A DNA stretch of 64,000 nucleotides from CAKSFT01 sp045603125. GTDB taxonomy: Bacteria; Bacillota; Clostridia; UBA1381. Numbering within the stretch: position 1 is the stretch's first letter; each line of letters begins with the position of its first letter. Position numbers and translations under genes: made by a program. Below, in pieces: positions 1 to 9,028 of the stretch. The notes under the pieces are model-generated. The model made no database searches. It saw only the letters and a list, made by a program, of their open reading frames with translations, and was not told the origin of the DNA. The DNA lies in assembly GCA_045603125.1 (NCBI GenBank), contig JAZULN010000021.1:5568-69567 (forward strand), written 5' to 3'.

Positions 1-1
1 A

Positions 2-91
2 CACACAATCCCTGGTGACTTTAACCTTGTTACAAGAAGTGACGTTGAAAATCTTGCAGGCGGCGACGGCTCAGGCAGAGTTCAAAGATAA
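2..91 (+). CDS. 3' end of an unrecognised gene (partial)
   Basis: An open frame runs in from the left edge and stops at TAA 89-91, giving 29 C-terminal residues that end in GRVQR. It has no start in the window. Only 11 bases separate its stop from the next start codon, which suggests one transcript with the XRE gene. The fragment is too short to assign to a family, so no function is offered. That it is coding rests on the frame staying open and on the tight spacing. Confidence 0.45.
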   Translation, partial: HTIPGDFNLVTRSDVENLAGGDGSGRVQR

Positions 92-102
92 GAGGTGTCG
101 TG

Positions 103-447
103 ATGGCATCAGGTAAAATAATGGGGATAAGAATTAAAGAAGTCAGGAAGAAAAGAAAGATGACTCAGGCAGACGTGGCAGAGGCGTTAGGTATTTCAAG
201 AAGCGTTGTAGCTTGTTGGGAAACCGGCGTATCCGAGCCGAATGCGGAGGAACTCAGAAAATTAAGAGACTTATTTAATATATCCTCAGACTATTTATGT
301 GGATTTGTAGATGAGCATACGACCTACAATATTCCTGAAAGTTATGACATTGATTTTAGCAGATTAAATTCATTAGGAAAGACTGTTATGTGTGTAATAT
401 TCAATGCCATTGCAGAGTGTAAGTTGTTTAAAAATGAAAGATACTAA
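103..447 (+). CDS. XRE-family helix-turn-helix regulator
   Basis: A 114-residue protein whose N-terminal half is a Cro/CI-type HTH: MTQADVAEALGISRSVV is the recognition helix pair, followed by WETGVSEPNAEELRKL, which is typical of XRE proteins. The C-terminal 45 residues match no domain I recognise and may serve in dimerisation or sensing. ATG 103 is preferred because AGAGGTG (91-97) sits five bases upstream. GTG 100 is too close to that site, and an internal ATG at 121 is possible. It is a predicted DNA-binding repressor with unknown target. A symmetric hairpin ends the transcript and is shared with the ATPase operon coming from the other side. Confidence 0.85.
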   Translation: MASGKIMGIRIKEVRKKRKMTQADVAEALGISRSVVACWETGVSEPNAEELRKLRDLFNISSDYLCGFVDEHTTYNIPESYDIDFSRLNSLGKTVMCVIFNAIAECKLFKNERY

Positions 448-478
448 AAATGAGAGAGCTTTAAGCTCTCTCATTTTT
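446..478. terminator. Bidirectional terminator between XRE gene and ntpD
   Basis: A perfect 15-bp inverted repeat with a TTA loop: the arms are 446-460 and 464-478, each with an A- or T-rich outer end. It therefore works as an intrinsic terminator in both directions. It overlaps the ntpD stop codon. Confidence 0.9.
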
Positions 479-1136
479 AGTTACTATTTTTGTTTGCTAT
501 ATTTTCTGCCACCATCATATCCTTGATTTTCATAAGTCGTGTTGTGTTACTTCGCTCCTGTTCATCAAGCTTCATGGTGATATATTTAATTGTGTCTTCG
601 TAGTTTGGAATCATAATATGCTCAAGGGCATTAACACGGCGGCGAGTTCTTTCAATCTCATCTGCCAATAGCTGAGCCGCCTTCTCCTTTTCTGCAAGAG
701 ATAGCATATCGGGTAGGATTTCTGATAGAAGTGAAACCGATTTATCTAAGTCGTAGCCTGTGAAGGCGTAGCCATAAGAATAGATGTCGCTTGAATTTTG
801 ACTTTTTGTCTTGGTCTTAAATTTTGGAACGTCTACACTCATAATGTTTTTTGTGTCGACTTCCAGCTCCACCCCTTGCTTTGGCATCATAAGTGCCGAT
901 AAAAGAACCTCTTTTTTCATAACAGACCCTGCTACCGCCATATATTTATTGGCCTCGATGAGTTGTTTTTCAACCCGTTCTCTTAAAATTTTATTTTCTC
1001 TTACAATATCCAAAAACTGTCGCATCATCTCGTCACGCTTATCTTTTAAAAGCTTATGACCACGTTTTGCTGTTGCGAGGCTTTTTTTGAGCCGTGATAA
1101 TTCCATTCTCGTTGGATTTACATTTAACTGTGCCAA
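477..1136 (-). CDS. ntpD: V-type ATP synthase subunit D
   Basis: A 219-residue central-stalk (rotor) subunit that couples A3B3 catalysis to the membrane ring. The N-terminus has the family signature NVNPTRMELSRLKKSL, followed by long helices over residues 1-80 and 150-210 that form the antiparallel coiled coil. Length is typical. It is the last gene of the operon, 11 bases after ntpB. The start is TTG (1136), supported by GAGGTGATG immediately upstream. Downstream is a strong two-way terminator. Confidence 0.95.
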   Translation of the reverse strand: MAQLNVNPTRMELSRLKKSLATAKRGHKLLKDKRDEMMRQFLDIVRENKILRERVEKQLIEANKYMAVAGSVMKKEVLLSALMMPKQGVELEVDTKNIMSVDVPKFKTKTKSQNSSDIYSYGYAFTGYDLDKSVSLLSEILPDMLSLAEKEKAAQLLADEIERTRRRVNALEHIMIPNYEDTIKYITMKLDEQERSNTTRLMKIKDMMVAENIANKNSN

Positions 1137-1147
1137 AAAACATCACC

Positions 1148-2518
1148 TCACTTTTGATAGTAAAGGTCTAAATACTCGTCTTTAATACGCTTTAATTCGC
1201 TTCTTGGTAGAATTGATAAAAGCTTCCAGCCAATCTCCAGAGTTTCCTCGATATTTCGGTCTGTTGTGTAGCCTTGGGAGATATATTCTTCTTCAAAGGC
1301 ATCGGCAAATTTTGCGTATAGTTTATCAATATCGGAAAGTGCCGCATCGCCCAGAATAACCATCAATTCTTTTGCCTCTTTTCCTCTTGCATAGGCAGCG
1401 AAAAGTTGGTTCATGGTATTTGCATGGTCTTCTCTTGTTTTACCCTTACCGATACCCTTGTCTTTTAAACGGGATAGTGACGGTAAAACGTCGATCGGCG
1501 GCGCGATATTTTTTCTGTAGAGCTCACGGCTTAGGATTATCTGTCCTTCGGTGATGTAGCCGGTAAGGTCGGGGATTGGGTGGGTCTTATCGTCTTCCGG
1601 CATGGTAAGAATTGGAATCAGGGTAATACTACCGTCACGCCCTTTTAGTCTTCCGGCACGCTCATATAGTGATGCTAAGTCTGTGTACATATATCCCGGG
1701 TATCCTCGTCTTCCGGGGACTTCCTTTCTTGCGGCCGACACTTCTCTTAGAGCGTCGGCATAGTTTGTGATGTCGGTCATGATAACCAGTACGTGCATAT
1801 TTAAGTCAAATGCAAGGTATTCAGCCGCGGTCAACGCCATTCTTGGGGTGGCAATTCTCTCAATTGCCGGGTCGTTTGCAAGGTTTATGAACAACACTGT
1901 TCTCTCCATTGCCCCTGTTTTTTTGAAGTCTTCAATAAAGAAGTTGGCTTCTTCAAAGGTTATACCAATCGCCGCAAAAACAACGGCAAAGTTTTCGTTT
2001 TCGCCCAAAACCTTTGCCTGACGAGCAATTTGTGCGGCGAGGTTTGCGTGGGGTAGACCACTTCCTGAGAAAATTGGTAGCTTTTGACCACGAACCAAAG
2101 TGTTTAGCCCGTCAATGGCACTAACACCTGTCTGGATAAACTCCTCAGGATAGTTTCTTGCAGCCGGATTCATAGGCACGCCGTTTATGTCGATTCGTCT
2201 GTCGGGAAGGATTTCGGGGAGGTTATCCTTTGGATTACCAAGCCCGTCAAAAACACGTCCTAACATATCCTCCGACACGCCAAGTTCAATCCCGTGACCT
2301 AAAAATCTTACCTTACTGTTAGATAGATTTATGCCGGCACTGCTTTCAAATAATTGAACAAGTGCATTAGAACCGTTAACTTCCAAAACACGGCAACGTC
2401 TTTTTTCGCCGCTTGCAAGTTCAATTTCACCAAGTTCGTTGAAGGTTACTCCACTTACGCCTTCTACAAGCATCAAAGGTCCTGACACTTCTTTAATTGT
2501 ACGGTACTCTTTAGGCAT
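1148..2518 (-). CDS. ntpB: V-type ATP synthase subunit B
   Basis: A 456-residue non-catalytic nucleotide-binding subunit that alternates with subunit A in the V1 hexamer. It carries SGSGLPH (about 151-157) in place of a Walker A motif, which marks the B type. The ATP-synthase alpha/beta signature region lies around residues 330-350 (PDLTGYITEGQIILSR). Only three bases separate it from the ntpA stop, and its AGGAGGAGATG ribosome site lies inside the end of ntpA, so the two are translationally linked. Full length, with no damage seen. Confidence 0.97.
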   Translation of the reverse strand: MPKEYRTIKEVSGPLMLVEGVSGVTFNELGEIELASGEKRRCRVLEVNGSNALVQLFESSAGINLSNSKVRFLGHGIELGVSEDMLGRVFDGLGNPKDNLPEILPDRRIDINGVPMNPAARNYPEEFIQTGVSAIDGLNTLVRGQKLPIFSGSGLPHANLAAQIARQAKVLGENENFAVVFAAIGITFEEANFFIEDFKKTGAMERTVLFINLANDPAIERIATPRMALTAAEYLAFDLNMHVLVIMTDITNYADALREVSAARKEVPGRRGYPGYMYTDLASLYERAGRLKGRDGSITLIPILTMPEDDKTHPIPDLTGYITEGQIILSRELYRKNIAPPIDVLPSLSRLKDKGIGKGKTREDHANTMNQLFAAYARGKEAKELMVILGDAALSDIDKLYAKFADAFEEEYISQGYTTDRNIEETLEIGWKLLSILPRSELKRIKDEYLDLYYQK

Positions 2519-2521
2519 AGC

Positions 2522-4300
2522 TTACATCTCCTCCTTCTGACTTTTTAGTTTGCTGATTTCGGATGCGATTGCGTCTTTAATAGATGAATATTCTTCCAAT
2601 ACGCTGTCTTCTTTTAGATACTTTATTCTGCCGATTCTCTCGCGTACCGGAAGGGCAATCAACTTTGATACGTTAATATCACTCTTTAGTGCCAGCTCCG
2701 ACATATCGTAAAAATCGAGAAGCAGTCGCATCATTATGCACTGTTTTTTTAGTGATGCATAAGTGTCTATTTCATGGAAAGCATCCTGATGAAGATAGTC
2801 TTCACGAATTGAACGGGCAACCTCTAATTTTAGTCGGTCGTGGGAGTTTAGCGCGTCCATTCCTACAAGCTTTACGATTTCTTCAAGTTCTGCTTCGTCT
2901 TGTAAAAGTGCCATAAGACGGTTTCTCAAAGGCATCCAGTCTGACGATACATTTTTTGAATACCAGTCGGATAGCATATCAAGGTATAGTGAATAACTCT
3001 TAAGCCAGTTGATGGCAGGGAAGTGTCTGCGGTAGGCTAATGATGAATCCAGTCCCCAGAATACCTTTACAATCCTAAGAGTTGCTTGGGAAACCGGTTC
3101 TGATATGTCGCCGCCCTGCGGTGAAACCGCACCAATGATACTAAGTGCACCCTCTCTTGGCTCGCTACCTTTTGACATAACTCTTCCTGCTCGCTCATAA
3201 AAGCTGGCAAGTCGGCTTCCAAGATACGCCGGATATCCTTCTTCACCCGGCATTTCTTCTAATCGACCCGACATTTCACGAAGTGCCTCTGCCCATCTTG
3301 ATGTTGAATCGGCAAGGAGCACCACGCTATATCCCATGTCTCTGAAATATTCTGCAATAGTAATGCCTGTGTAGATCGATGCCTCACGTGCCGCCACCGG
3401 CATATCCGATGTATTTGCAATCAAAACCGTTCTTTCCATTAAAGTTTTACCGGTTTTTGGGTCCTTGATTTCGGGGAATTCGTTTAGAACGTCGGTCATC
3501 TCGTTACCACGCTCACCACAGCCGATATATACAACGATATCTGCGTCTGCCCACTTTGCAAGCTGATGCTGTACTACAGTCTTGCCGCTTCCGAAAGGCC
3601 CTGGGACAGTACCCACACCGCCCTTTGCAATAGGGAAGAGTGTGTCGATTACTCTTTGTCCGGTTACCAACGGTACATCGGGGGATAGCTTTTCGGTGTA
3701 GGGTCTGCCTACACGAACGGGCCATTTTTGCATAAGGGTAAGGTCTATAATTTCGCCCTTGTCGGTCTTTAATTTTCCGATTGTGTCGGTTACGGTATAT
3801 ACACCTTTATTGATTTCTAAAATCTCACCCGATAGGTTTGGTGGAACCATAATTTTATGGGTTATAATCTCGGTTTCCAAAACTGTACCCAATATGTCAC
3901 CGCCCTGAACCTTGTCGCCTGCAAAAACCACCGGGTCAAAGCTCCACTTTTTATCACGATCAAGTGCGGGAACGTTAACACCACGCTTTAGGTTTGTGCC
4001 GGCTTTTTCCATAATCGCATTAAGAGGACGCTGAATTCCGTCATAAATGCTTTTTATAAGACCGGGGCCCAGCTCAACGCTCAAAGGGGCACCGGTAGAT
4101 ATAACATCTTCGCCGGGGCCAAGGCCTGAGGTTTCCTCATATACCTGAATTGACGCCAATTCCCCGTGCATCTCGATTATTTCGCCAATAAGCCCTTCCT
4201 TTGATACACGGACAACATCGTACATATTGGCGTCATACATATGGTCGGCAATAACCAGTGGTCCCGACACCTTTTTTATAACACCTTTACTTTCGCTCAT
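2522..4300 (-). CDS. ntpA: V-type ATP synthase catalytic subunit A
   Basis: A 592-residue catalytic subunit of the V1 head, which hydrolyses or makes ATP. Walker A is GPFGSGKT at residues 234-241 (catalytic Lys240). The A-type-specific non-homologous insert follows the N-terminal barrel (about 110-200). The GER arginine-finger-side segment (CGERGNEM) and the signature SRLASFYERAGRV are intact. AAGGAGAT precedes the ATG. It lies 11 bases after ntpG and is co-transcribed with the rest of the operon. Length is normal for bacterial and archaeal A subunits. Confidence 0.97.
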   Translation of the reverse strand: MSESKGVIKKVSGPLVIADHMYDANMYDVVRVSKEGLIGEIIEMHGELASIQVYEETSGLGPGEDVISTGAPLSVELGPGLIKSIYDGIQRPLNAIMEKAGTNLKRGVNVPALDRDKKWSFDPVVFAGDKVQGGDILGTVLETEIITHKIMVPPNLSGEILEINKGVYTVTDTIGKLKTDKGEIIDLTLMQKWPVRVGRPYTEKLSPDVPLVTGQRVIDTLFPIAKGGVGTVPGPFGSGKTVVQHQLAKWADADIVVYIGCGERGNEMTDVLNEFPEIKDPKTGKTLMERTVLIANTSDMPVAAREASIYTGITIAEYFRDMGYSVVLLADSTSRWAEALREMSGRLEEMPGEEGYPAYLGSRLASFYERAGRVMSKGSEPREGALSIIGAVSPQGGDISEPVSQATLRIVKVFWGLDSSLAYRRHFPAINWLKSYSLYLDMLSDWYSKNVSSDWMPLRNRLMALLQDEAELEEIVKLVGMDALNSHDRLKLEVARSIREDYLHQDAFHEIDTYASLKKQCIMMRLLLDFYDMSELALKSDINVSKLIALPVRERIGRIKYLKEDSVLEEYSSIKDAIASEISKLKSQKEEM

Positions 4301-4311
4301 ATTTTATCTCC

Positions 4312-4635
4312 TTATTTATCATCATTAAATATTATATCTGAACCAACTGCCTGCTCCACATATTGCTTAACCTTTTTAATGCCGAATCCCGATGTGCTGT
4401 TTCCGGACGGGATGGGAATTATTGTAGGGGTAAGCTGTACTTTATATTTTTCAAATAGCTCCGGCATTTTTTCTATATAGTTTTCTGCAATATAGATAAT
4501 TGCAAAGTCTTTCTCTGCCAATCTTTTTAAAGTGTCCTCGGCTTCTTTTTGATTAGACACTCCAAAAATATCTAGTCCGAGAGCAGAAAAACCGCAGATG
4601 TTCTCGTAATCTCCTATTACTGCTATTCTCTTCAT
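4312..4635 (-). CDS. ntpG: V-type ATP synthase subunit F
   Basis: A 107-residue central-stalk subunit (F in the A/V-ATPase scheme, NtpG in Enterococcus) that binds subunit D in the rotor. The Rossmann-like start MKRIAVIGDYENICGFSALG and the PTIIPIPSG segment are characteristic. It sits three bases after ntpC and before ntpA, its usual place. Confidence 0.93.
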   Translation of the reverse strand: MKRIAVIGDYENICGFSALGLDIFGVSNQKEAEDTLKRLAEKDFAIIYIAENYIEKMPELFEKYKVQLTPTIIPIPSGNSTSGFGIKKVKQYVEQAVGSDIIFNDDK

Positions 4636-4638
4636 TTT

Positions 4639-5562
4639 TTATAGCCTCTTTCTGATTATTTCGGTTGGAATATTATTTTTAAGGCAGGAAAGAATAATTC
4701 TTACCTTTTTAATTTCTTCTTCCTTTGAAAGAATAAAGGAGAATATCGGCTCAATTCCAAAAAAATGATTTCTGTATAATCCAAAGAGTTCAGATTTTTT
4801 CTTTTCGCACCATTTTTCAAATTCGCCAATATCTATATTATCCCCCTCGGGGGCATATCCAACTTTTTTCAGGATTTCTCCAAAGTCACCGGTTTCGGAT
4901 GCTGTTTTTAAAGCCAAAGAATCGAACGTATCCATTTCAATAAATGCAGAATCAGCTGAATTTGACCCTAGCTTATGGCATCTCATGGCGATCAGGATAT
5001 TTATAAATAAAATGTTTTTATCAATCCACTCGCCTAAAAAGGCGTTTGACTCGGATAGTTTTTTCATATATGAAAAAGCCATTTTATCTATATAAATCTC
5101 TGCCTTTTGACCGTCGTGCTCCTTTGTGATTATCCCGTAAGCATTTTTTCCAACTTCGCTTAAAAACTCGGGCAAATCGGAAAAATCGTTGGATGTGACA
5201 GAGGAATATATATCCTCAGGATTTACAATTGACGGGGTTAAAACGAGATTTTTCCAAGGCATATTTGTGATAAATGCTTTTAGAATTGTCTTTAGGTTAT
5301 GAAAATCATTTTTGCATTTTAGGATATCCAAAATCCCGGGCTCGGGGAGAACACTCTCAGCTTCCCGCCAGATTTTTTCTGCCTCATCATCTAAAATTGA
5401 TGAATCTCGGCTATCCTTTTTACCAAAACCCTTATCCTGAAGAAATTTAATCGCATCGTCAAAACTTCCGGATATAAGAGTCTCAAAGTCGGAATCGGTC
5501 AGCATTTTATTTTCAAGGGTTTTTAAATATGAAACGGCATATGTTAATTCTGAATCCTTCAT
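4639..5562 (-). CDS. ntpC: V-type ATP synthase subunit C (d-type rotor adaptor)
   Basis: A 307-residue funnel-shaped subunit that docks the central stalk on the proteolipid ring. It is mostly helical and acidic, with the family feature RCHKLGSNS near residue 190 and a C-terminal LSCLKNNIPTEIIRKRL. An in-frame ATG lies nine codons upstream (5589), but it overlaps ntpE and has no ribosome site. ATG 5562 is preceded by AAGGGGTGAA, so that start is chosen, leaving 14 bases after ntpE. Confidence 0.9.
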   Translation of the reverse strand: MKDSELTYAVSYLKTLENKMLTDSDFETLISGSFDDAIKFLQDKGFGKKDSRDSSILDDEAEKIWREAESVLPEPGILDILKCKNDFHNLKTILKAFITNMPWKNLVLTPSIVNPEDIYSSVTSNDFSDLPEFLSEVGKNAYGIITKEHDGQKAEIYIDKMAFSYMKKLSESNAFLGEWIDKNILFINILIAMRCHKLGSNSADSAFIEMDTFDSLALKTASETGDFGEILKKVGYAPEGDNIDIGEFEKWCEKKKSELFGLYRNHFFGIEPIFSFILSKEEEIKKVRIILSCLKNNIPTEIIRKRL

Positions 5563-5576
5563 AATTTCACCCCTTT

Positions 5577-6152
5577 TTATGAAATGCATGATTTGATTAT
5601 GTCATAGATTTTGTTTTTTCTCTCCTCAAAGATTGAGTCAATAGAGCAGTTTATGTCAACCTTGCCGTATTTTATAATAAATCCGCCGTCAATATTGATA
5701 GCTTCTGGGGAGATTGAAATATTGCCCTTTGAAACGTCCTGTGCTTTTTTCGAAAAATCTTCAGGGAGCCTTTTTAAATCATTCTCCGACATATACATAA
5801 CTCCGTCTTTTTCTTCGCTATAGTTTTTTAATAATTTAAGGAGCATATCAAAATATTCAGGTGAATTTTTAAAATCGGTTTTAATGTATTCAAAAACTTC
5901 TTTTATAATTTTGGTTTTGGAAGCCAGAACCATCTGACGCGCCTCGGATTTTGCTGATAACTCCATAAGATCTGTGAGCTTCATGCACGCATCTTGTGCC
6001 TCGGCTTTCTTTTCTTCTATAAGGATTTCTTTATCCTTTTCGCATTGAATTCTGATTTCGGCAGCTTCCTTGTTGGCCTTTTCCAAAATCACGTCTGCCT
6101 CTCTTTGAGCGTCCTTTAGGATTTCGTCAATTATAGTTGAAAGACCTCCCAT
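5577..6152 (-). CDS. ntpE: V-type ATP synthase subunit E
   Basis: A 191-residue peripheral-stalk (stator) subunit. The first 90 residues form a charged coiled coil (DAQREADVILEKANKEAAEIR), and the C-terminal globular part ends with the GGFIIKYGKVDINCSID segment typical of the family. It pairs with the NtpF-type subunit encoded first in the operon. AAGGAAGGGACT precedes the ATG. Confidence 0.92.
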   Translation of the reverse strand: MGGLSTIIDEILKDAQREADVILEKANKEAAEIRIQCEKDKEILIEEKKAEAQDACMKLTDLMELSAKSEARQMVLASKTKIIKEVFEYIKTDFKNSPEYFDMLLKLLKNYSEEKDGVMYMSENDLKRLPEDFSKKAQDVSKGNISISPEAINIDGGFIIKYGKVDINCSIDSIFEERKNKIYDIIKSCIS

Positions 6153-6182
6153 TAAATCAGTCCCTTCCTTTTAATATAGTTT

Positions 6183-6659
6183 TTACGCCTTAATACCAAT
6201 TACCATAAGGAATGAAACGATAAATCCTAAAAGTGCATAAAGCTCGATCAAAGATGCTGATACGATAGCCTTTGAGCTTTCTTCAGGTCTTTTTGAAGTA
6301 AGATTTACACCAACGGCACAAACTCTGCCTTGTGAACGTGCCGAAAAATAACCGCTAAAAGCAATTGGAAGACAGGCCGCTAAATATTGAAGCCCAACAG
6401 AAGTTTCAAGAGTCATAGCATTACCGCCAAGAATTCCAACGTTGATTAAAACGATAACACCAACGATAAGACCATATAGACCTTGTGTACCGGGGAGTAG
6501 TTGTAAAACCAAAAGCTTACCGAACTTAGAGGGGTCGTCCATCAATACGGCTCCTGCTGCTTCTGAGGCGGTTCCGACGCCCTTTGATGAGCCCATACCT
6601 GAGAAAATAACTGCCAATGCAGCTCCCAATAGTGCAAATACCATACCTAAATTTGTCAT
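6183..6659 (-). CDS. ntpK: V-type ATP synthase subunit K (proteolipid, Na+-type)
   Basis: A 158-residue, four-helix proteolipid that forms the rotating c ring. It is a fused double hairpin: helix 2 carries PGTQG and helix 4 carries the ion-carrying Glu139 (SLIELYALLG). The Na+ ligands established for E. hirae NtpK (Leu61, Thr64, Gln65, Gln110, Glu139) all have counterparts here: Leu55, Thr58, Gln59, Gln110, Glu139. The only acidic membrane residue is in the second hairpin, as in other V-type rings. Na+ coupling is inferred from this ligand set. Confidence 0.95.
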   Translation of the reverse strand: MTNLGMVFALLGAALAVIFSGMGSSKGVGTASEAAGAVLMDDPSKFGKLLVLQLLPGTQGLYGLIVGVIVLINVGILGGNAMTLETSVGLQYLAACLPIAFSGYFSARSQGRVCAVGVNLTSKRPEESSKAIVSASLIELYALLGFIVSFLMVIGIKA

Positions 6660-6683
6660 AATAAATTCCTTCTTTCTTATAAA

Positions 6684-8645
6684 TTATTTTTCATTTGAAA
6701 ATTCAAAATATTTTGTATTCATTGAAAGTGGGGTAAATTTACGCCCGCCGCCTTCATAGAATTTTTGATAAAACTCAACATATTGCAGTCGGTTTGTGTG
6801 AACATAAGCTCCTAACATATTTATTGCAAAGTTCAGGCTGTGGCCGACTAAAGATATCAGGATATACATAAAAAGTCCCATAATACTGTTGCCACCAAGT
6901 GAGCCTAAAACATTTATAACCGATGCAATAACGCCCGTTGCGAGGCCTAGGGCCATTAGTCTTGAATAGGACAAAACATCACCCACATAGCTTGTGATGT
7001 CATATAAACTAAGGACACCGCCAAAAATTTTTCCGATAAAGTTTTTACTGTTTCTGCCTTGGGTAACTATTAACCCCAAAGCTCCGAAGATTGCCATATA
7101 TATACCGACATTTGAAAGTGTCTTTTTAGATAACCCCATACCGGCTGCCATAACCGAAAGTCCTAATAGCACCAGTATCCAGAACCCTACATCAAATATT
7201 GCCGATAGCCGGTCTTTTTCCCGCCATAGCATATAAAATTTTATTATAAGACCGGTTATAATGTGGATCATACCAAATGCAACACTTATAATCAGTAACT
7301 CCAGTGGTTTTGCCACAGGGTCGATTAAGATGGGGGATAGTGTTATATTTCCAGACCCGAAGGTTTTGGAGATGGTTGGAATCATATCACCGAAGAAACT
7401 GCCGTACATCAATCCCCAGAAGGTTGTGGATACGCCGCAGTAGAAAAACATTTTAAAACTACGCCGTTTCTTCTTTTCCAAAAACTTTCCAAATCCCAAA
7501 AGCCCACAGACAATCATCAGAAGAAGTCCATAGCCTGCATCGGAGAACATCATACCGAAGAACCAGTAATAGAAAAATGCCATAATCGGGTTCGGGTCAA
7601 TGTCACGGGCTGACGGCATGCTGTAGTCAGATGTTATACCTTCAACCGGTGATGAAAAGCCATTGTTTGAAAAAGCTATCGGCACATCGTCGCCCGATGC
7701 CTTTTCCGAAAAGACTAATACCGAGAACTTGTCCTCTAAATCCCGCTTGATTTTTTGGGCTTCATCGGAGGGGATGTAACCCTTTATTATAAAGGTGTTT
7801 TTTGTAAGCCGCACTTTGGATAATGCCTCATATTTTTCACGCCGCATTGCTAAATGGTCATGGAATAGCTTGATTTCACCTATGAATTTTGCACATTCTC
7901 TTAAGTCTTCAAGGTAAGCGTTATTCTCAAAAGTGAGTGCTTTTTTTGCCTCTTCCAAAACTTCAATCTTTTTCTTTGGAGTGTGATGAGAAAGACTGAA
8001 ATTCGGTTCTATAAATCCGATTTCACGAAACACCTCTAAAACCGAATCGTTGCAAACTTTTGGGTAAATGACCATAAGATATGTCCGTTCCTTGTCGCTT
8101 TTTATGATTTCCAAGTGAACGGCTTTGATGTCATTTCTCAAAAAGAACCCAAGCAGTTCTTCTTTTTTGTGTTCCCCCGAAACCGAGCCGATTTTTATAA
8201 AGGTTTTTGCGGTTTTTGAGGTCTTCATTGGGATATCCAAAGCCTCGTAGGGGGAGAGCATATTTTGTTTTGCTGTAATCTTTCCGATATTTTCCTCGTT
8301 GGCGGCAATCGACTTATGATTTTTAATAACCCGCCTGATATAACCGTCGATACGGTTTATCTCCTCCTTGTCAAGGCTGTAATGGTCTTGACTGAGTTTG
8401 GGTCTTTTGGAAAATAGCGAACTCTTTTTTTCTTCGTATTTTTCAAGAATAGAGATTGCCTCTAAAGCTGAGGCAATATATGAATCAAACTGAGAGATGT
8501 ATTGGATAGTATCCTTTTTTTGGAGACCTTCATCGGTGATGTCGGAAAACTCCATGACCTGTGATTTATGAAGATATTCAAGGACTGCTTTTCTCGTCTT
8601 GTTTAATCCGTATATTTCAACTCTATCCATCTTAACGATAGCCAA
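6684..8645 (-). CDS. ntpI: V-type ATP synthase subunit I (a-type stator)
   Basis: A 653-residue subunit with a cytosolic half (1-340, coiled coils around 90-130 and 220-290) and a membrane half of about eight helices from residue 355 on. The segment SYSRLMALGLATGVIASVIN holds the essential Arg that faces the ring Glu. It provides the ion half-channels and anchors the peripheral stalks. The start is TTG (8645) behind AGGAGGCGATAAT. An ATG five codons on (8630) is the alternative. Confidence 0.95.
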   Translation of the reverse strand: MAIVKMDRVEIYGLNKTRKAVLEYLHKSQVMEFSDITDEGLQKKDTIQYISQFDSYIASALEAISILEKYEEKKSSLFSKRPKLSQDHYSLDKEEINRIDGYIRRVIKNHKSIAANEENIGKITAKQNMLSPYEALDIPMKTSKTAKTFIKIGSVSGEHKKEELLGFFLRNDIKAVHLEIIKSDKERTYLMVIYPKVCNDSVLEVFREIGFIEPNFSLSHHTPKKKIEVLEEAKKALTFENNAYLEDLRECAKFIGEIKLFHDHLAMRREKYEALSKVRLTKNTFIIKGYIPSDEAQKIKRDLEDKFSVLVFSEKASGDDVPIAFSNNGFSSPVEGITSDYSMPSARDIDPNPIMAFFYYWFFGMMFSDAGYGLLLMIVCGLLGFGKFLEKKKRRSFKMFFYCGVSTTFWGLMYGSFFGDMIPTISKTFGSGNITLSPILIDPVAKPLELLIISVAFGMIHIITGLIIKFYMLWREKDRLSAIFDVGFWILVLLGLSVMAAGMGLSKKTLSNVGIYMAIFGALGLIVTQGRNSKNFIGKIFGGVLSLYDITSYVGDVLSYSRLMALGLATGVIASVINVLGSLGGNSIMGLFMYILISLVGHSLNFAINMLGAYVHTNRLQYVEFYQKFYEGGGRKFTPLSMNTKYFEFSNEK

Positions 8646-8656
8646 ATTATCGCCTC

Positions 8657-8968
8657 CTATCTTGAAAGTTCTTCATAAACTGCCTTTTTGGCTTTTGCTT
8701 TATTTAATTCTAAATTCTCGTTTATAAAGTCTATTTCCAGTTTGGCAGAGTCTTTTATCGTTTTTGATTTATCGTCAGCGAGCTGTTTTGCGGCAGCTAA
8801 AACCTGTTCTTTGTCGAGTTCTAAATTTTGCTTTGTCTGTTCTATTTCATTTACTGCTTTGGCAGTAGCTTCTGAAATAATTCGCTCGGCTTCGCCAAGT
8901 GCCCGGTCAATAATCGCCTGGGCATCGCTTTCTGCCTGACGGATTTTTTCTAATGCATCATGTGCCAT
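8657..8968 (-). CDS. ntpF: V-type ATP synthase peripheral-stalk subunit (G/H type)
   Basis: A 103-residue, almost wholly helical protein rich in Ala, Glu and Lys, starting MAHDALEKIRQAESDAQAI. This is the coiled-coil partner of subunit E in the stator and the usual first gene of clostridial and enterococcal ntp operons. AAAGGAGGC lies just upstream of the ATG, and it is 11 bases ahead of ntpI. Family call is by position and coiled-coil pattern, since these small stalk proteins diverge quickly. Confidence 0.88.
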   Translation of the reverse strand: MAHDALEKIRQAESDAQAIIDRALGEAERIISEATAKAVNEIEQTKQNLELDKEQVLAAAKQLADDKSKTIKDSAKLEIDFINENLELNKAKAKKAVYEELSR

Positions 8969-8993
8969 AAAAAGCCTCCTTTTTTAAATTACT

Positions 8994-9022
8994 ATAATAA
9001 AATAGGGCATGCTAAGAAACAA
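8994..9022 (-). promoter_or_regulatory. Candidate promoter of the ntp operon
   Basis: On the minus strand TTGTTT, 17 bases, TATTAT, ending about 25 bases before the ntpF start. The -35 is weak and lies inside the stem-loop and stop codon of the preceding small ORF, so read-through from the SCIFF transcript is also possible. Confidence 0.35.
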
Positions 9023-9028
9023 TGCCCT
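9004..9028 (-). terminator. Weak terminator after the SCIFF maturase transcript
   Basis: Arms AGGGCAT and ATGCCCT (7 bp) flank an 11-base loop, followed on the minus strand by ATTTTATTA. The small ORF's stop codon lies in the loop. The short stem suggests only partial termination. Confidence 0.4.

Noticed and set aside
3513..3725. 70-codon minus-strand ORF inside ntpA
   Set aside because: It is a shifted-frame reading of the conserved ntpA Walker region with no start signal. Many similar shadow frames across the window were dismissed on the same ground.
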